Shown in pieces: positions 38,671 to 50,463 of a stretch of DNA of 64,000 nt; position 1 is the first letter of the stretch, and each line of letters starts with the position of its first letter. Source of the DNA: Flaccisagitta enflata (lineage: Eukaryota; Chaetognatha; Sagittoidea; Aphragmophora); contig OZ231126.1 of the NCBI GenBank assembly GCA_965153355.1, positions 75,144,001 through 75,208,000 on the forward strand, in the 5' to 3' direction. The notes beneath the pieces were generated by a model that was not told where the DNA came from, ran no database searches, and saw only the letters and a program-made list of their open reading frames with translations. A program made the position numbers and the translations under genes.

Positions 38671-39247
38671 CTGGATGGTTCGTTGCCCTCAGGGCGCGTC
38701 TGGCAAGGACCTCTATTGGCACTTCGACCAACGATTGTTTATGATGGCCGCTGTTGTTGTTGTTGTTGTTGTTGTTGCCGTTTATGATGTTATTGTTTTT
38801 ATAACTATTATTATTATGGTCTTCCCCGACGACGTTATCTAAATTGTTAATATTGCTTTTATTGTATGGTCTTTTGTTTTCTTCTCCTTCCGTCTCGTTG
38901 CTCCCTCTGTTGACTTCGCCGTCTCCTCCTCCGCCGCGGCCGCTGCGACTTCTGTTTCGCCGCCTCCGCCGCCGAAGAGAATCTAGCGCTGCGAGCGGCT
39001 CAATAGTGAAGCTTATGGGAAACCGCCAAGAACAAAACAATGGAACAACTCCGCCTGAAGATCCAGCGGTCCACCGCCGACGTCTGGCTGCCTCTGCCGA
39101 CGACGACGATGTCGACGAAGACGAAGCCGGAGGAGGAGGAGAAGGGGGAGCAGGAGCAGAAGGAGATACGAATGTTGATAACTGGGAATTTACCGCTGTT
39201 ACCGCGGAATCTGCCACTTTTACTGAGTCGCTTCTTGCCTTAGCCGC
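38671..39247 (-). CDS. Possible exon, Ser/Pro/Asn/Arg-rich, unrecognised
   Basis: An open minus-strand frame of 192 codons, from just after a TGA at 39250-39248 to a good donor AACCATCCAG|GTGAGA. Composition in order: Pro/Ser-rich (PAPPSPPPPASSSS), Arg-rich (LRRRRRRNRSRSGRG), Asn-rich from (AAC)n, then a more ordinary end VEVPIEVLARRALRATNHPG. It is strikingly GC-rich (38880-39240) for this window. The opposite strand is open too, so coding status is uncertain. No domain recognised; no partner exon found. Confidence 0.35.
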
Positions 39248-39282
39248 TCAGCTCCGGGCGTTTTTTTTATGCGTGCTTGACG

Positions 39283-39313
<31 letters not shown>

Positions 39314-39345
39314 GGTTGTGGTTGTGGTTGTGGTTGTGGTTGTGG

Positions 39346-39376
<31 letters not shown>

Positions 39377-39390
39377 AGTAGTAGTAGTTG
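39283..39390. repeat. (TTG)n with TGTGGT interruptions
   Basis: TTG and TGG-type units, then GTAGTAG. Confidence 0.95.
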
Positions 39391-39791
39391 TTACTAATGT
39401 TCTTATCGTTGCTGTTGTCGAAATTGTTGGTGTTGTTGTTGTCACTGTCGACGTCGTGAAATGAGACGTTTGCGATGAATTATGTATATGCAAGACGCGA
39501 GAGAAATGAGATTAAATGTGTCTAGACAGAGTCTGAGGAAATCTCTCTCTTTGTTGTTCCCTTTTCTTCTGCAAAAATCAGTCTGTCTCAAGTCAAGTAC
39601 ATTTTACCGTTTGACTTGCAATCCACGCCTGTTTGTGTTTCTTTTGTTTTCATTCGTTTTGTTTGTGTTGTTGATATTTTGTTTGTTCTGTTTGTCGTTC
39701 GACATTAGTTTCACAATTCGATCTTAGTGAAAAGCTTTAGAGCGATGGCTCTTTATTTTCCAATATGAAACTCGATTTCATACCGTCTTTT

Positions 39792-42700
39792 TAGATGCGT
39801 CCTCGCATCTCTATAAGAGGGTGTGTCCGTCCGTCCGTCCGTCCGAAACCCATTTTCTCAATATCACCCTATTCACGCCAAATCACTCTCAAACAGTCCA
39901 CAATCATTATTAGATGCGTCCTCGCATCTCTATAAGAGGGTGTGTCCGTCCGTCCGTCCGTCCGAAACCCATTTTCTCAATATCACCCTATTCACGCCAA
40001 ATCACTCTCAAACAGTCCACAATCATTATTAGATGCGTCCTCGCATTCTATAAGAGGGTGTGTCCGTCTGTCCGTCCGTCCGAAACCTACTTTCTTTCAA
40101 TATCACCCTGGTCTACGCCAAATCACTAAACAGTCCACACTCGCTATGTCCTCGCATCTTATAAGAGTGTGGTGTGTCTCGTCCGTCTGTCCGTCCGGAA
40201 ACTCATTTTCAATATCACCTCTGGTCTACGCCATAAATCACTTCAAACAGTTCATTGACCATTATTAGATGCGTCTGCATCTTCTATAAGTGGTGTGTCT
40301 GTCCGTCTGTCCGTCTGGAAACTTATTTTTCATTATCACCTTATTCACGCCAAATTACTTCAATAACCACAATCATTATTAGATGCGTCCTCGCATCTCT
40401 ATAAGAGGGTGTGTCCGGCCCGTCCGTCCGTCCGAAACCTATTTTCACACATCACCCCTATTCATGCCAAATCACTCTCAAACAGTCTCATAATTAATAT
40501 TATTAGATGCGGCCTCGCATTCTATATGAGGTGTGTCTGGCCCGTCCGTCCACACCGAAACCTATTTTCTCATTATCACCCTATTCACGCTTTTCAAATC
40601 ACTCTCAAACAGTCTAATAATCATTATTAGATGTATCCTCGCATCTCTATAAGAGGGTGTGTCCGTCCGTTCGAAACCCATTTTCTTAACATCTCCCTAT
40701 TCACGCCAAATCACTCTCAAACAGTCTATTAATTACATAGATGTTATCTCGCATTCTTCATAAGTAGGGTGTGTCCGCCCGCCCGCCCGCTCCGAAACCT
40801 ATTTTCAATATCACCTTATTCACGCTAAATCACTTCAAACAGTCTACACATCATTATTAGATGTCTGCATTTTATAAGAGGGTGTGGGTCTGGCCTGTCA
40901 TTCGTCCAAACCTATTTTCTAATATCCGAACTTATTCACGCCAAATCACTCTCAAACAGTCCACCATCATTATTAGATGCGTCCTCGCATCTCTATAGGA
41001 GGGTGTGTCCGTCCGTCCGTCCGTATGTCCGTCGTTCCGTACCCCATTTTTTCACACACCGGCTACGCACGCCAACACACTCAAACACCACACCGCTATT
41101 ACATGCGTCTCGCATCTCTCTAAGAGGGTGTGTCCGTCCGTCCGTCCGTCCAACCCATTTTCAATATCACCCTATTCACGCCAAATCACTCCCCAAACAG
41201 TTCATTCACCACATAGATGCGCCTTCGCGCCATAAGAGGTGTGTCCGTCCGCCCGGCCTCGCCCGAAACCCATTTTCTCATTACTACCTTATTCACGCCA
41301 AATCATTTCAAACAGTCTACAATCATAAGATGCGTCCTCGCATTCTATAAGAGGGTGTAACTGTCCGTTCGTCCGTCCGAAACCTATTTTCTTCATTATC
41401 ACCCTATTCACAAATCACTTAAACAGCCTACAATCACATAGATGCGTCTGCATCTCTATAAGAGGGTGTGTCTGTCTGTCCGTCCGTCCGAAACCCATTT
41501 TCACACATCTATTCTACGCCAAACACTTTGGGAACAGTCTTACATCATTATTAGATGCGTCTCCGCATTCATAAGAGGGTAGTCTGCCCGCCTGTCCGGT
41601 CTTCGAAACCTATCTTTCAATATCACCCTATTCACGCCAAATCACTTCTCAAACAGTCCACATCATACATGTCCGCATCTCTATAAGAGGGTGTGTCCGT
41701 CCGTCGGTCCGAAACCTATTCTCTCAATATCACCCTATTCACTCCCACACACTCACTAAACACGTGTAACCATTATTAGATGCGCCCATGCATCTCTATA
41801 AGAGGGTGTGTCTGTCTGTCCGTCCGTCCGAAACCTATTTTCTAACATTACTGTCTTATTCACCCCAAATCACTCTCAAACAGTCCACAATCATTATTAG
41901 ATGTTCCTTTGCATCTCTATAAGAGGGTGTCCGTCATTCGTCCGTCCGAAACCCATTTTCTCAATATCAAATTTCTATTCACGCTAAACGACTTCAATGT
42001 CCACAATCATTATTAGATGCTGCCCTCGCATTCTATAAGAGGTGTGTCCACCGCCTGTCCGTCCCAAACCTATTTTCAATATCAATCATCACGCTAAATC
42101 ACTTTTAACAGTCCACACCACAGATGCGCCCTCGCATCTCTATAAGAGGGTGTGTCCGTCCGCCCGTCCGTCCAAACCTATTTTCTGGCTATCACCCTAT
42201 TCACGCTAAATCACTCTCAACAGTCCATTAATCATTATTAGATGTCCTTGCATTTCCTATAAGAGTGGCAGGTCACCCGTCCGCCCGTCCGAAACCCATT
42301 TTCTCAATATCACCCTATCTATTCACGCCAAATCACTCTCAAACAGTCCACACTCCACCATTATCAGATGCGTCCTCGCATCTCTATAAGAGGGTGTGTC
42401 CGTCCGTCCGAAACCCATTTTCTCAATATCACCCTATTCACGCCAAATCACTTCTCAAACAGTCCACACCATTATTAGATGCGCCTCGCATCTCTATAAG
42501 AGGGTGTGTCCTGGGTCACCTGTCCGTCCGAAACCTATTTCTCAATATCACCCTATTCACGCCAAATCACTCAAACAGTCCACCACATAGATGCGTTCTC
42601 GCATCTCTATAAGAGGGTGTGTCCGCCCGTCCGTCCGTCGTCCGAAACCTATTTTTCAATATCACCTTGTCTACGCCAAATCATTTTAAACAGTCCACCA

Positions 42701-43399
42701 TCATTATTAGATGCGCTCTCGCATCTCTATAAGAGGGTGTGTCTCTGCCCGTCCGTCATTCAAAACTCATTTTCAATATCACCTTATTCACAAATCACTT
42801 AAACAGTTCACAATTATTGTTAGATGCGTCCCTCGCATCTTTGTGTGAGGGTGTCCGTCCGTCCGTCCGTCCAAACCCATTTTCTCAATATCACCTATTC
42901 ACGCCAAATCACTCTCAAACAGTCCACAATTATTATTGATGCGTCGCATTCTATAAGAGGTGTTCATCGTCCGTCCGTCCGATAACCATTTTCTCAATAT
43001 CACCCTATTCACGCTAAATCACTCTCAAACAGTCCCACAATCACATAGTGATGCGTCCTCGCATTCCTATAAGAGGGTGTGTCTGTCTGTCCGTCCGTCC
43101 GTCCGAAAACTCATTTTCTGTTATTATCACCTTATTCACGCCAAATCACTTCTCAAAGCCATTCAATTATTAGATGCGTCCCTTTATCTCAAGAGGGTGT
43201 GTCTGTCCGTCCGTCCGTCCGAAACCCATTTTCATTATCACCTTATTCACGCCAAATCACTTCCTAAACAGTCCACATCATTGTAGATGCGTCCTCGCAT
43301 CTCTATAAGAGGGTGTGTCCGTCCGTCCGTCCGTCCGAAACCCATTTTCTCAATATCACCCTATTCACGCCAAATCACTCTCAAACAGTCCACAATTGC
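39792..43399. repeat. 119-bp satellite array 1, about 30 monomers
   Basis: The monomer begins TAGATGCGTCCTCGCATCTC TATAAGAGGGTGTG, a hairpin plus promoter-like TATAAG. A CCGT run of four to five units follows, then GAAACCCATTTTCTCAATAT CACCCTATTCACGCC and AAATCACTCTCAAACAGTCC ACAATCATTAT. The first two and last monomers are near identical; the interior ones are full of small deletions. Confidence 0.92.
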
Positions 43400-44321
43400 T
43401 TAGCTAGCTCCAGTTGTTATTGCTGACTCAGCCCCCATCCCTCCCACCTCCACAATTCGTTTTTCAAAATATTAAAATCCTTGCATAGTTTCAACTGAAT
43501 CGGCCCGGTATTGATTTTTGAGTCTTAGAATCGATTGAGGCATCAAGTTCTCCAAGTAATAAGTAGGTAGCATCATACCGGAACAGTTGGATAAAAAGAA
43601 AACAACTTTATGATGAAATAGGTAAAAGGTAATGAATTTATGATGAACTGATGCTGATCCACTTCATTCAAATGGAATTAAAGAATTGGAAAAATTCATG
43701 ACATTGCATCGTTTTTCTCCTCACATATATTCACCTTATCTCCATAATGCAAAATTGTTTTAGTCTAAAATGCTTCTCAAGGTTATCTACAAAAAAACCT
43801 ACCAGTACCGACGAGGGCGCATCTATTGTTTGTCTATCAAACTTGTTTCTTCTCTATGAAAATCGTTTCCTTCGATGTGAGTCTGAAATGACTTAGCGAA
43901 ATGCTATTTTGATGTAAAATGATATTTTTTATTTTGTGATTTTCCTGTTTGTTTATTCTTTACCATCTGAGATTTGATTTTTGGCAGTGTAAGATTTCCT
44001 TGTATTGTAATTGTGCGTTCGTTTGTACTTGGTTTCTTTTTAGGCCAACAAAAGAATGAAAATTTGACATTGATTAACAGCTGATAACAATTATCATTTC
44101 GAAATGGCTTGTTTAATCACAATTTAAATAGTTCATATATTTACAACTTGAAAACATTTAAAAGCGACGGCAGGTAATTTCTCTTGTTATAGTCATTAAG
44201 TTGCTGTTTTTATTTCTTTTAGGGGTTTACGTGACCGTCGTCAACTTGGTCAACTGTGAACAGATTCAAAGTAGAAAGAAAAGTAAATTATCTTGTTTCG
44301 TTTCTCTAACCTTTTTATTTT
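43400..44321. other. Unique sequence of the duplicated segment
   Basis: No exon recognised on either strand. It repeats at 56935-57847 with almost no change. Confidence 0.5.
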
Positions 44322-44607
44322 TAGTTGCTTACTAAGCGACTCTATAAGAAGGCGTGTCCCCTAGTAGGTCTGTCCCGACCGCGAAAATTTGGACCGCGAA
44401 AATTTGGACGACGCGAAGTCGGCTGGAAAGCGATTTGTGAGTATTACTACCTCTGCCATGCTTCTTTACAGCCCCCACCAACTCACAAACTGCCCCTATC
44501 CACTCAATGAGTGGCACTTACATACTGCCCTTGTCCACCAACATTACTGCCCGTCTGCCCCTGCTCACCCGCAAGTGACTACCCAATGGCCGTGTATTCG
44601 GTCTTGT
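44322..44607 (+). mobile_element. Family E element (E14, copy 1)
   Basis: Start TAGTTGCTTACTAAGCGACT, CTATAAGAAGGCGTGTCCCC; end CGTGTATTCGGTCTTGTT. The tetranucleotide run is absent. It is followed head to tail by another E start at 44612. Confidence 0.7.
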
Positions 44608-44611
44608 TTTT

Positions 44612-44650
44612 AGTTGCGTGCACGCGACTCTACACCTTGCTCTGTCGGTC
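44612..44650 (+). mobile_element. Family E start, cut by the duplication edge
   Basis: AGTTGCGTGCACGCGACTCT ACACCTTGCTCTGTCGGTC, then unrelated sequence. The complete version of this element is E16 in copy 2. Confidence 0.75.
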
Positions 44651-45028
44651 TCAAACTTCATCCAACTTTGGACGCTTGTTACTCTGTTGTTTTTCAACCG
44701 ATTTAGATGAAATTTGTGAGGTAAAGAAAGGATTTTTTGTGCTTTTTAAAATGGCGCCAAGCGCGATCTTCTATCTTTGTTATGGTTTAGAAAACCAGTA
44801 AGCTTCCAAAGTTGAGAGTACCATTGGTCCCTTACAATATTGATACCATGGTTTTTATTCGCCAAAATGAGGAATGCGAGTGGAAAATTGCGCCGGTGAT
44901 CCGATTCTCGGCCGCGGGGCCCTCAGTCTATATATATAAAAAGAAAAACGCTCCTGGTTGGTGTTCCCAAATTGATAGTAACGGAGATACCGATTTCTAA
45001 TCATCATGATCATCATCATCTTTCATCA

Positions 45029-45092
45029 TCACTGACTGACATCGTGGTTTTTGAATATGACATCGGCAGCCTGATGCAGCAGGTCGTACTTC
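45029..45092 (-). pseudogene. Tandem copy of the TTC30 exon D end
   Basis: On the minus strand it encodes KYDLLHQAADVIFKNHD, a copy of KYDLLHQAADVIAENHD at the end of exon D. The (CAT)n array separates the two. It contains no acceptor of its own. Confidence 0.85.
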
Positions 45093-45475
<383 letters not shown>

Positions 45476-45479
45476 TGAC

Positions 45480-45648
45480 CGATATCGTGGTTTTCGGCTA
45501 TGACATCCGCAGCTTGATGCAGCAGGTCGTACTTCAAGTAAAGCGAGATCAAGTTTGGAAATGTCTCTGGTGGGAAAACCGCCGTCGAAATCAAGAATTG
45601 CAGCTTGTCAAATCCCTCCTCGGGATGCTCCTCCATGTTCATGATGGC
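45480..45648 (-). CDS. TTC30: TTC30 exon D
   Basis: Acceptor CTACTACTAG, donor GATATCG|GTCAGT. Encodes AIMNMEEHPEEGFDKLQFLI through AADVIAENHDI. The donor is inferred; reading through gives a stop three codons on, in the GAT repeat. Confidence 0.85.
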
Positions 45649-45857
45649 CTAGTAGTAGAGAGATTTGGTTGAGTGTTACGGGTCGCTACAAGTCACTTTA
45701 TATCCATCGGTTAGTCCGTCAGTCCTTACATCGGTCGTCACGAACGATGCCTATCGTGCTTTCATCATTCTGAATTGGGGTGCCTTGTTGTTGTTGTTGT
45801 TGTTGTTGTTATTGTTGTTATTGTTATTGTTATTGTTGTTATTGTTATTGTTATTGG

Positions 45858-45897
<40 letters not shown>

Positions 45898-46009
45898 GAG
45901 TAAACAAGTGTGTGGTGTGTGTGTGGTATTGAGTAGTGGTGGTGGTGGTGGTGGTAGTGGTTAATGGTTGCTTTATTTATTTATTTATTTATTTATTTAT
46001 TGTTGTTAT

Positions 46010-46066
<57 letters not shown>

Positions 46067-46666
46067 GGCTTCTTATTCTAGCTTGACCAGACCTGATTGT
46101 GGAGTGTGACTGCGTCGACTTCTTCCTCATTTCTGGGTGGCAGATCCGTGAGACTCTTCTTGGCTTCAACCAAATTTCCCACTCGATATTCAACCGCAGC
46201 CTGAAAATGAATAAGGGGCAATGTTGTTTTAACTCCCATAGACAAAACATATTTTTGCTACAAGGTAGGTGCCATATTCCACAGCCTGAAAATACAACCC
46301 AGTTTTTGGTATCTATGGGAAGCTTTAACGACCCTGATCCTGCCCAAATGCTCGTCTAGCTTACTTCCACACAAGCGCTGCCCACCAGCTCGCGGCAGGG
46401 ATAGCCGTGTATTCGTCCCCGTTGTTATATTCTGCCTTTGCCTAAACACTTAGTTCGTTATCTCGTTTATTGTATGTCAATGACAACTTATCAGCTATTC
46501 TTGATGAATTTAATAGCATAACATCAAGTGGCAATCTCGAGTAACAATCATACCCTCAGGTTAAAGGCCTCCACAAGAGCTGACTTTTGCAAAGAAAATG
46601 TGTTGGGTACCGACTGAAAGTCGCCTGTCAGGAATGATATGAAATCGTGATTAAGAGGCTGCGTGA

Positions 46667-46761
<95 letters not shown>

Positions 46762-47287
46762 AGTGAGTGCGTGCGTGCGTGCGTGTGTGTGTGTATGTGT
46801 GTGTGTGTGTGCAAGGATGCATTCGTTAATTGTAAATCGTTGATTGTAAATTGTAAATTGATGATTGCTAATCGTTAATCGCTTATTGTTAATCGTAAAT
46901 CGTTAGTTGTTAATCGTTAATTGCAAATCGTTAATTGTCAATCGTTAATTGTAAATCGCTAATTGTAAATTATCATTTGATAATAGTCGCAAATGCTTTA
47001 GATGGTCAGCGGTACCCGTATCCTGCCTAAGTAGGTTGTGGTTGAAGTTGAAGGGGAAGTGAAAGCATAGGTCATCGACCCCTTCGGGGCCGCTGCCCAA
47101 AAAAGGAGAATCCATCGAAATTGATCGTTCTCTGAATTCCATTAAGCTAAGGTCATCGATACGAATAAAATGGAATTTGATTTAGTCGGTGCCACTCACC
47201 TAAACCTTCCGTGACGACGCCAATGAGGAACTCGGGATGACTCTTAATTCCCCATTCAATGATTTTATTGTAATTAATTGTACATTC
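45480..47287 (-). CDS. TTC30: TTC30/IFT70 gene, partial (four exons)
   Basis: Four minus-strand exons joined in phase give about 145 residues aligning with the middle of tetratricopeptide repeat protein 30 (IFT70, fleer/DYF-1). Conserved stretches: WGIKSHPEF and VVTEGLG; ALVEAFNLRAAVEY; LTDLPPRNEEEVDAVTLHNQ; AIMNMEEHPEEGFDKLQFL; FPPETFPNLISLYLKYD. In the family this protein is a core subunit of the IFT-B complex that moves cargo along cilia and supports tubulin modification. Family members are about 650 aa, so roughly a quarter is visible. The N-terminal TPR part should lie above 47.3 kb and the C-terminal part below 45.4 kb; neither was found. The recognition is from memory of the family but rests on several long conserved blocks. 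Confidence 0.85.
45785..46066. repeat. (TTG)n, GGT and (TTTA)n microsatellites
   Basis: TTG/TTA units 45785-45898, GTGGTG to 45960, TTTA units 45968-46000, TTG units 46004-46066. They fill the intron between exons C and D. Confidence 0.95.
46093..46200 (-). CDS. TTC30: TTC30 exon C
   Basis: Acceptor CATTTTCAG, donor CACAATCAG|GTCTGG. Exactly 36 codons, AAVEYRVGNLVEAKKS through VTLHNQ. Confidence 0.9.
46345..46425 (+). mobile_element. Family E end fragment
   Basis: CTGCCCACCAGCTCGCGGCA GGGATAGCCGTGTATTCG then CCCCGTTGTT resembles the E opposite end. No hairpin end. Confidence 0.4.
46554..46624 (-). CDS. TTC30: TTC30 exon B
   Basis: Acceptor ATTCCTGACAG, donor CTGAGG|GTATGA. Encodes DFQSVPNTFSLQKSALVEAF NLR, matching the family block ending ALVEAFNL. 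Confidence 0.88.
46668..46812. repeat. (GT)n microsatellite
   Basis: GT run with GAGT and GCGT interruptions at 46757-46785. Confidence 0.95.
46824..46975. repeat. Minisatellite TTAATTGTAAATCG
   Basis: About 10 copies of a 14-15-bp unit with drift (TTAATCGTAAATCG, TTAATTGTCAATCG). Confidence 0.85.
46990..47098 (+). mobile_element. Family F element (F5), short form without array
   Basis: GATGGTCAGCGGTACCCGTA, CTAAGTAGGTTGTGGTTGAA, GTCATCGACCCCTTCGGGGC CGCTGCCC. It shows the family ends joined with no minisatellite and lies in the TTC30 intron between exons A and B. Confidence 0.8.
47200..47287 (-). CDS. TTC30: TTC30 exon A
   Basis: Acceptor TTTTTAGTAG, donor GGTTTAG|GTGAGT. Encodes 29 codons ending VVTEGL. 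A (CT)n run on the transcript ends about 12 nt before the acceptor AG. Confidence 0.8.
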
Positions 47288-47294
47288 CTACTAA

Positions 47295-47298
<4 letters not shown>

Positions 47299-47385
<87 letters not shown>

Positions 47386-47438
47386 AAGAAACAAGGAAAG
47401 AAAGGAGAAAGGAGAGACTGAAAGACAAATAGACAGGA

Positions 47439-47470
<32 letters not shown>
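47299..47470. repeat. (GA)n and GACA microsatellite
   Basis: GA run 47299-47383, then AAAG/GAAAG and GACA units to 47470. Confidence 0.95.
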
Positions 47471-47473
<3 letters not shown>

Positions 47474-47711
47474 TAAGTAGACACGCGAGACGGCGAGAGT
47501 GAACGTGGGCGGGGTTGCCAGTAACTCCTGAGTATGAAAACTAGGTTTCAGCCGGGGTCATCATAACACTCCCACGCAGAATTGAATTTTCTGAACCATT
47601 CTATGTTTATTCTATACGCGAGAGCACGCTTGTCACCGCTCCTCCTTTTCTTCTTTTTTTTGCGTTTATTTTTCATTCAGAATTATAATTCAAGCGGAAC
47701 AATAGCCAAAG

Positions 47712-48931
47712 TATGACCGGCTATACGGCAAGACAGTCACGGACGGTTGGGCAAATGGGCAGGAGCCGTAATGCAAAAACCGCTCGCAATTCAACAAGGC
47801 CGGATACACGGCAATCCAGTCGCGGACGGTTGAGCAGGAGCAGTAACGCGAAAACTACTAAGAATTCAGAAATAATGACGGACCGACCGAATGACATACC
47901 GACAAACACGGCAAGGTGTAGAGTAAAAAAAAAAGAAAAAAAAAATCCCGTCTAGTATGCTCACGCCAACGATCTCAACTATTTATTTACTTTCCATCTT
48001 GTCTGATCGCGAACTAATTTTTACTTCAAAAACGGAAAAACACCAAAAACGATCTCAGTCTATTTATCTTACGATCCCAACCTGTTTTTTTACCGTCTAG
48101 TCTGCTCTCACCGACGATCTCGAATAATTTATTTACTTTCCATCTGGTCCGATCTCGAATCAATTCCTCAATTTCCGTCTAGTCTACCCTCACGATCTCA
48201 AACTATTTATTAATTCCTCATCTAGTCTCCTCGATCACTCTAGTCCTTCCCAATCTAGTCAACCTATTCTAGTCTACCGCGCAAAACGATCATCCTGATC
48301 CTTCTTATTCTAGTCGACCTATTCTAGTCCGCCGCACAAAAAGATCATCCTATTCCTTCCTATTCTGATCAATGTACTCTAATCCAAGCAAAACGAGCTC
48401 AGACTCAAACTATTTAATCTTTCTTCATCTACTCTCCTCGAACCCGGGTATTTATTACAAATCTAGTCGGACAAATCGAATCTTTCATTTTCCATCTAAT
48501 CAAATCGAACTTTCATTCTCCAACTAATCTTACCTCACAAAGGATCTCGCACTATTTTGAACTAATTTCGACCCTAACTGTAGTTTACGGTGTATAACAC
48601 AAAGTGGCCAATCTCACATTTTTATCATTACCTACGGCCCTAGACAAGGTTTTCTTGAAATTAGTATGTAGCCCCGTTCAAACTAGTATGTAGCCCATAT
48701 TAACACTAGCCTGTGAGAGACACAAAGGAAAAGTCTCAGGTTTAAAATTGAATTATCGAAAAGAGCAAATGATTAACTTGTCTTATTCTTCATCTTTTTC
48801 AGAAAAAAAAAAAAAAAAAAAAAAAAAAGGTGTAGAGTCGCGTGTCCGCGACTAAAACACTTGTGATGGACGGACGGACCGACCAACACGGCAAGGTGTA
48901 GACTGTAGAGTCGCGTGTCCGCGACTAAAAA
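47712..48931 (-). mobile_element. Composite family E element (E18) with repeated ends
   Basis: Two opposite-end modules in tandem (47712-47788 diverged; 47789 onward ACAAGGCCGGATACACGGCA). A tetranucleotide run at 47878-47900 is cut short at GGTGTAGAGT by an A-rich run. About 850 bp follow with loosely repeated CTATTTATT and CATCTAGTC motifs, then poly-A and two hairpin modules (AGTCGCGTGTCCGCGACT at 48836-48853 and 48911-48928). Confidence 0.6.
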
Positions 48932-49360
48932 AACACAGCACATGAGTTATTTATTTTATTTTATTTGGGTCGGTAGTAAAAGCAAAAAAATGGTTAAAAC
49001 AAAAATTGTTTGATTGAAAAAAGCAATAACGTTATTTATCAGTCAAGGAGCACACTAGAAAATTACTTTAGATGCTTTTTGAAAATCAATAGATTGAATT
49101 TATCAAATTCTTTTTTTCTCATATACTCTCAGATTATGGGCAGGGAAATCAGGGGCGGACATGCACGTTTCTAGTTCTGAAACTTGTCAACCTATGTGTG
49201 ACGGACCGACGGACGGACAGATGGATGGACACAGCGTCTCATCATAGAGCTGTGTTTCCGAAAAATATTTCATCTGTAAAGAGCCTGAGACAGACAAAAC
49301 CTCGATGCAATAAATTGGTTCGAGGCTGCAAAACGAACCTAGCAGCTAAGCATTATTCTT
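48932..49360. other. AT-rich sequence with a decayed E-type run
   Basis: TGACGGACCGACGGACGGAC at 49198 followed by GGACACAGCGTCTCATCATA GAG is the inner part of a subfamily C copy without a hairpin. Otherwise nothing was seen. Confidence 0.45.
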
Positions 49361-49361
49361 T

Positions 49362-50170
49362 TAGTCGTGTGCTACTCGATTCAACACCCCGCTTTGTCCG
49401 TTTGTCGGTGGGTCGGTCTGTCCCACTTTTACTTTTTTTTAAAATTTCTACATGACAGTGGTCTTCCGAAGGCAACATTTGTGTTTCATCGGGGGCCAAA
49501 ATTGAAAAATGAAAATGTGTAAAACTAAAGGATTATAATAAAATAATCATAGAAGTTAGTCATGATAGATATTTTTTTGCATGTTTTGCACTTATTTACA
49601 AAAAAGAACCTAATCAATATAAAATCGATGAAAAAAATCTACTGCAAATTACTAAGAATTTCATTTTTTGTCAGTGACAAAGGAGCGGTTGAAATTATAA
49701 ATTTGCATAGAAAAAGAAAAAATGAAAAAATTAAAAACATAGTTCTCCTTAAAAATCATTTACAGAGAGAGCTATGTTTTTGGATATGCAAAATTTCCCT
49801 TTACTAGATAGTAATATAATTTCAACCGCAGGCAAGAATGATAAAATGTAAACAAGATTTTACAAAAAACCTTGATTCTCTTGTCTATTTTCAGGTGAAT
49901 TGCATAGTTGAAATTACTTTCGAAATCAGAATATGATAAAAATGTATACATAAAGTGTCTTTGGAGACAATTTCTCTCCTTAAAGCATTTGAGCACCATC
50001 ATTATCTCAATACTGATGCAAAAAGCATGGTGAAACGCATAATTTTCCTTCAAAAAATTGCCGTCTTATCTTTTAACCTCAATGGCCCAATGACCCAAAT
50101 GGTTTATTGACCTCAAATACAGCCCCCGCTCACCCGCACGTGACTGGGGTAGCCCTGTATCCGGCCTTTT
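49362..50170 (+). mobile_element. Family E element (E19), about 0.8 kb
   Basis: Start TAGTCGTGTGCTACTCGATT, CAACACCCCGCTTTGTCCG; end CGCACGTGACTGGGGTAGCC then TGTATCCGGCC. Inside is a 15-bp perfect inverted repeat (GCGGTTGAAATTATA 49686-49700 and its complement 49815-49829). No coding sequence. Confidence 0.65.
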
Positions 50171-50236
50171 TGAAAGCACAATGTTTTCTGCAGGTTCGAG
50201 TTGCATGAGTCATCGGTCATTTCTTGACAAAAACAA

Positions 50237-50448
50237 GTGACGCGGAGTCACGATATCGTTGCAGACGGGTGGGCAGGGGCGGCTAATTCACATCCATCGC
50301 CCACCGAACCCCCTTTCCAACACAGACACAAACTCAAGAAGGTTCTAAAACGCTCATTTCCCCACTTGTTGACTCGTGCTCATGGACCGAGGGAAGGACG
50401 GACTGACGGACAGACAAAGCCTCTCATAGAGTTGCGTGTCGCATCTAA
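50237..50448 (-). mobile_element. Family E element (E20), subfamily B
   Basis: GTTGCAGACGGGTGGGCAGG GGCGGC, GACGGACTGACGGACAGACA AAGCCTCTCATAGAG and end GTTGCGTGTCGCATCTAAAAA. The ACAAGG end is replaced by unrelated sequence. Confidence 0.65.
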
Positions 50449-50463
50449 AAAAAAAAAACAACA

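Larger units (their letters stand above)
39624..44650. repeat. Segmental duplication, copy 1
   Basis: Unique left flank (CACGCCTGTTTGTGTTTCTT), 119-bp satellite array, 0.9 kb of unique sequence, E14 and the start of another E element. Same order at 53135-58161. The unique parts look about 99% identical; copy 1 has an extra 15 bp (CGCGAAAATTTGGAC) near 44390. Confidence 0.9.

Noticed and set aside
38844-39464. Plus-strand 206-codon frame with Asp/Glu and poly-Val
   Set aside because: Poly-Val is the TTG repeat. The minus frame over the same segment ends in a proper donor, so the plus frame is the weaker reading.
39823-43286. Many Pro/Ser-rich frames (SVRPSVRNPFSQ-like)
   Set aside because: All are readings of the 119-bp satellite monomer.
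39792-43399. CRISPR-like array
   Set aside because: The units are head-to-tail 119-bp satellite monomers without alternating unique spacers.
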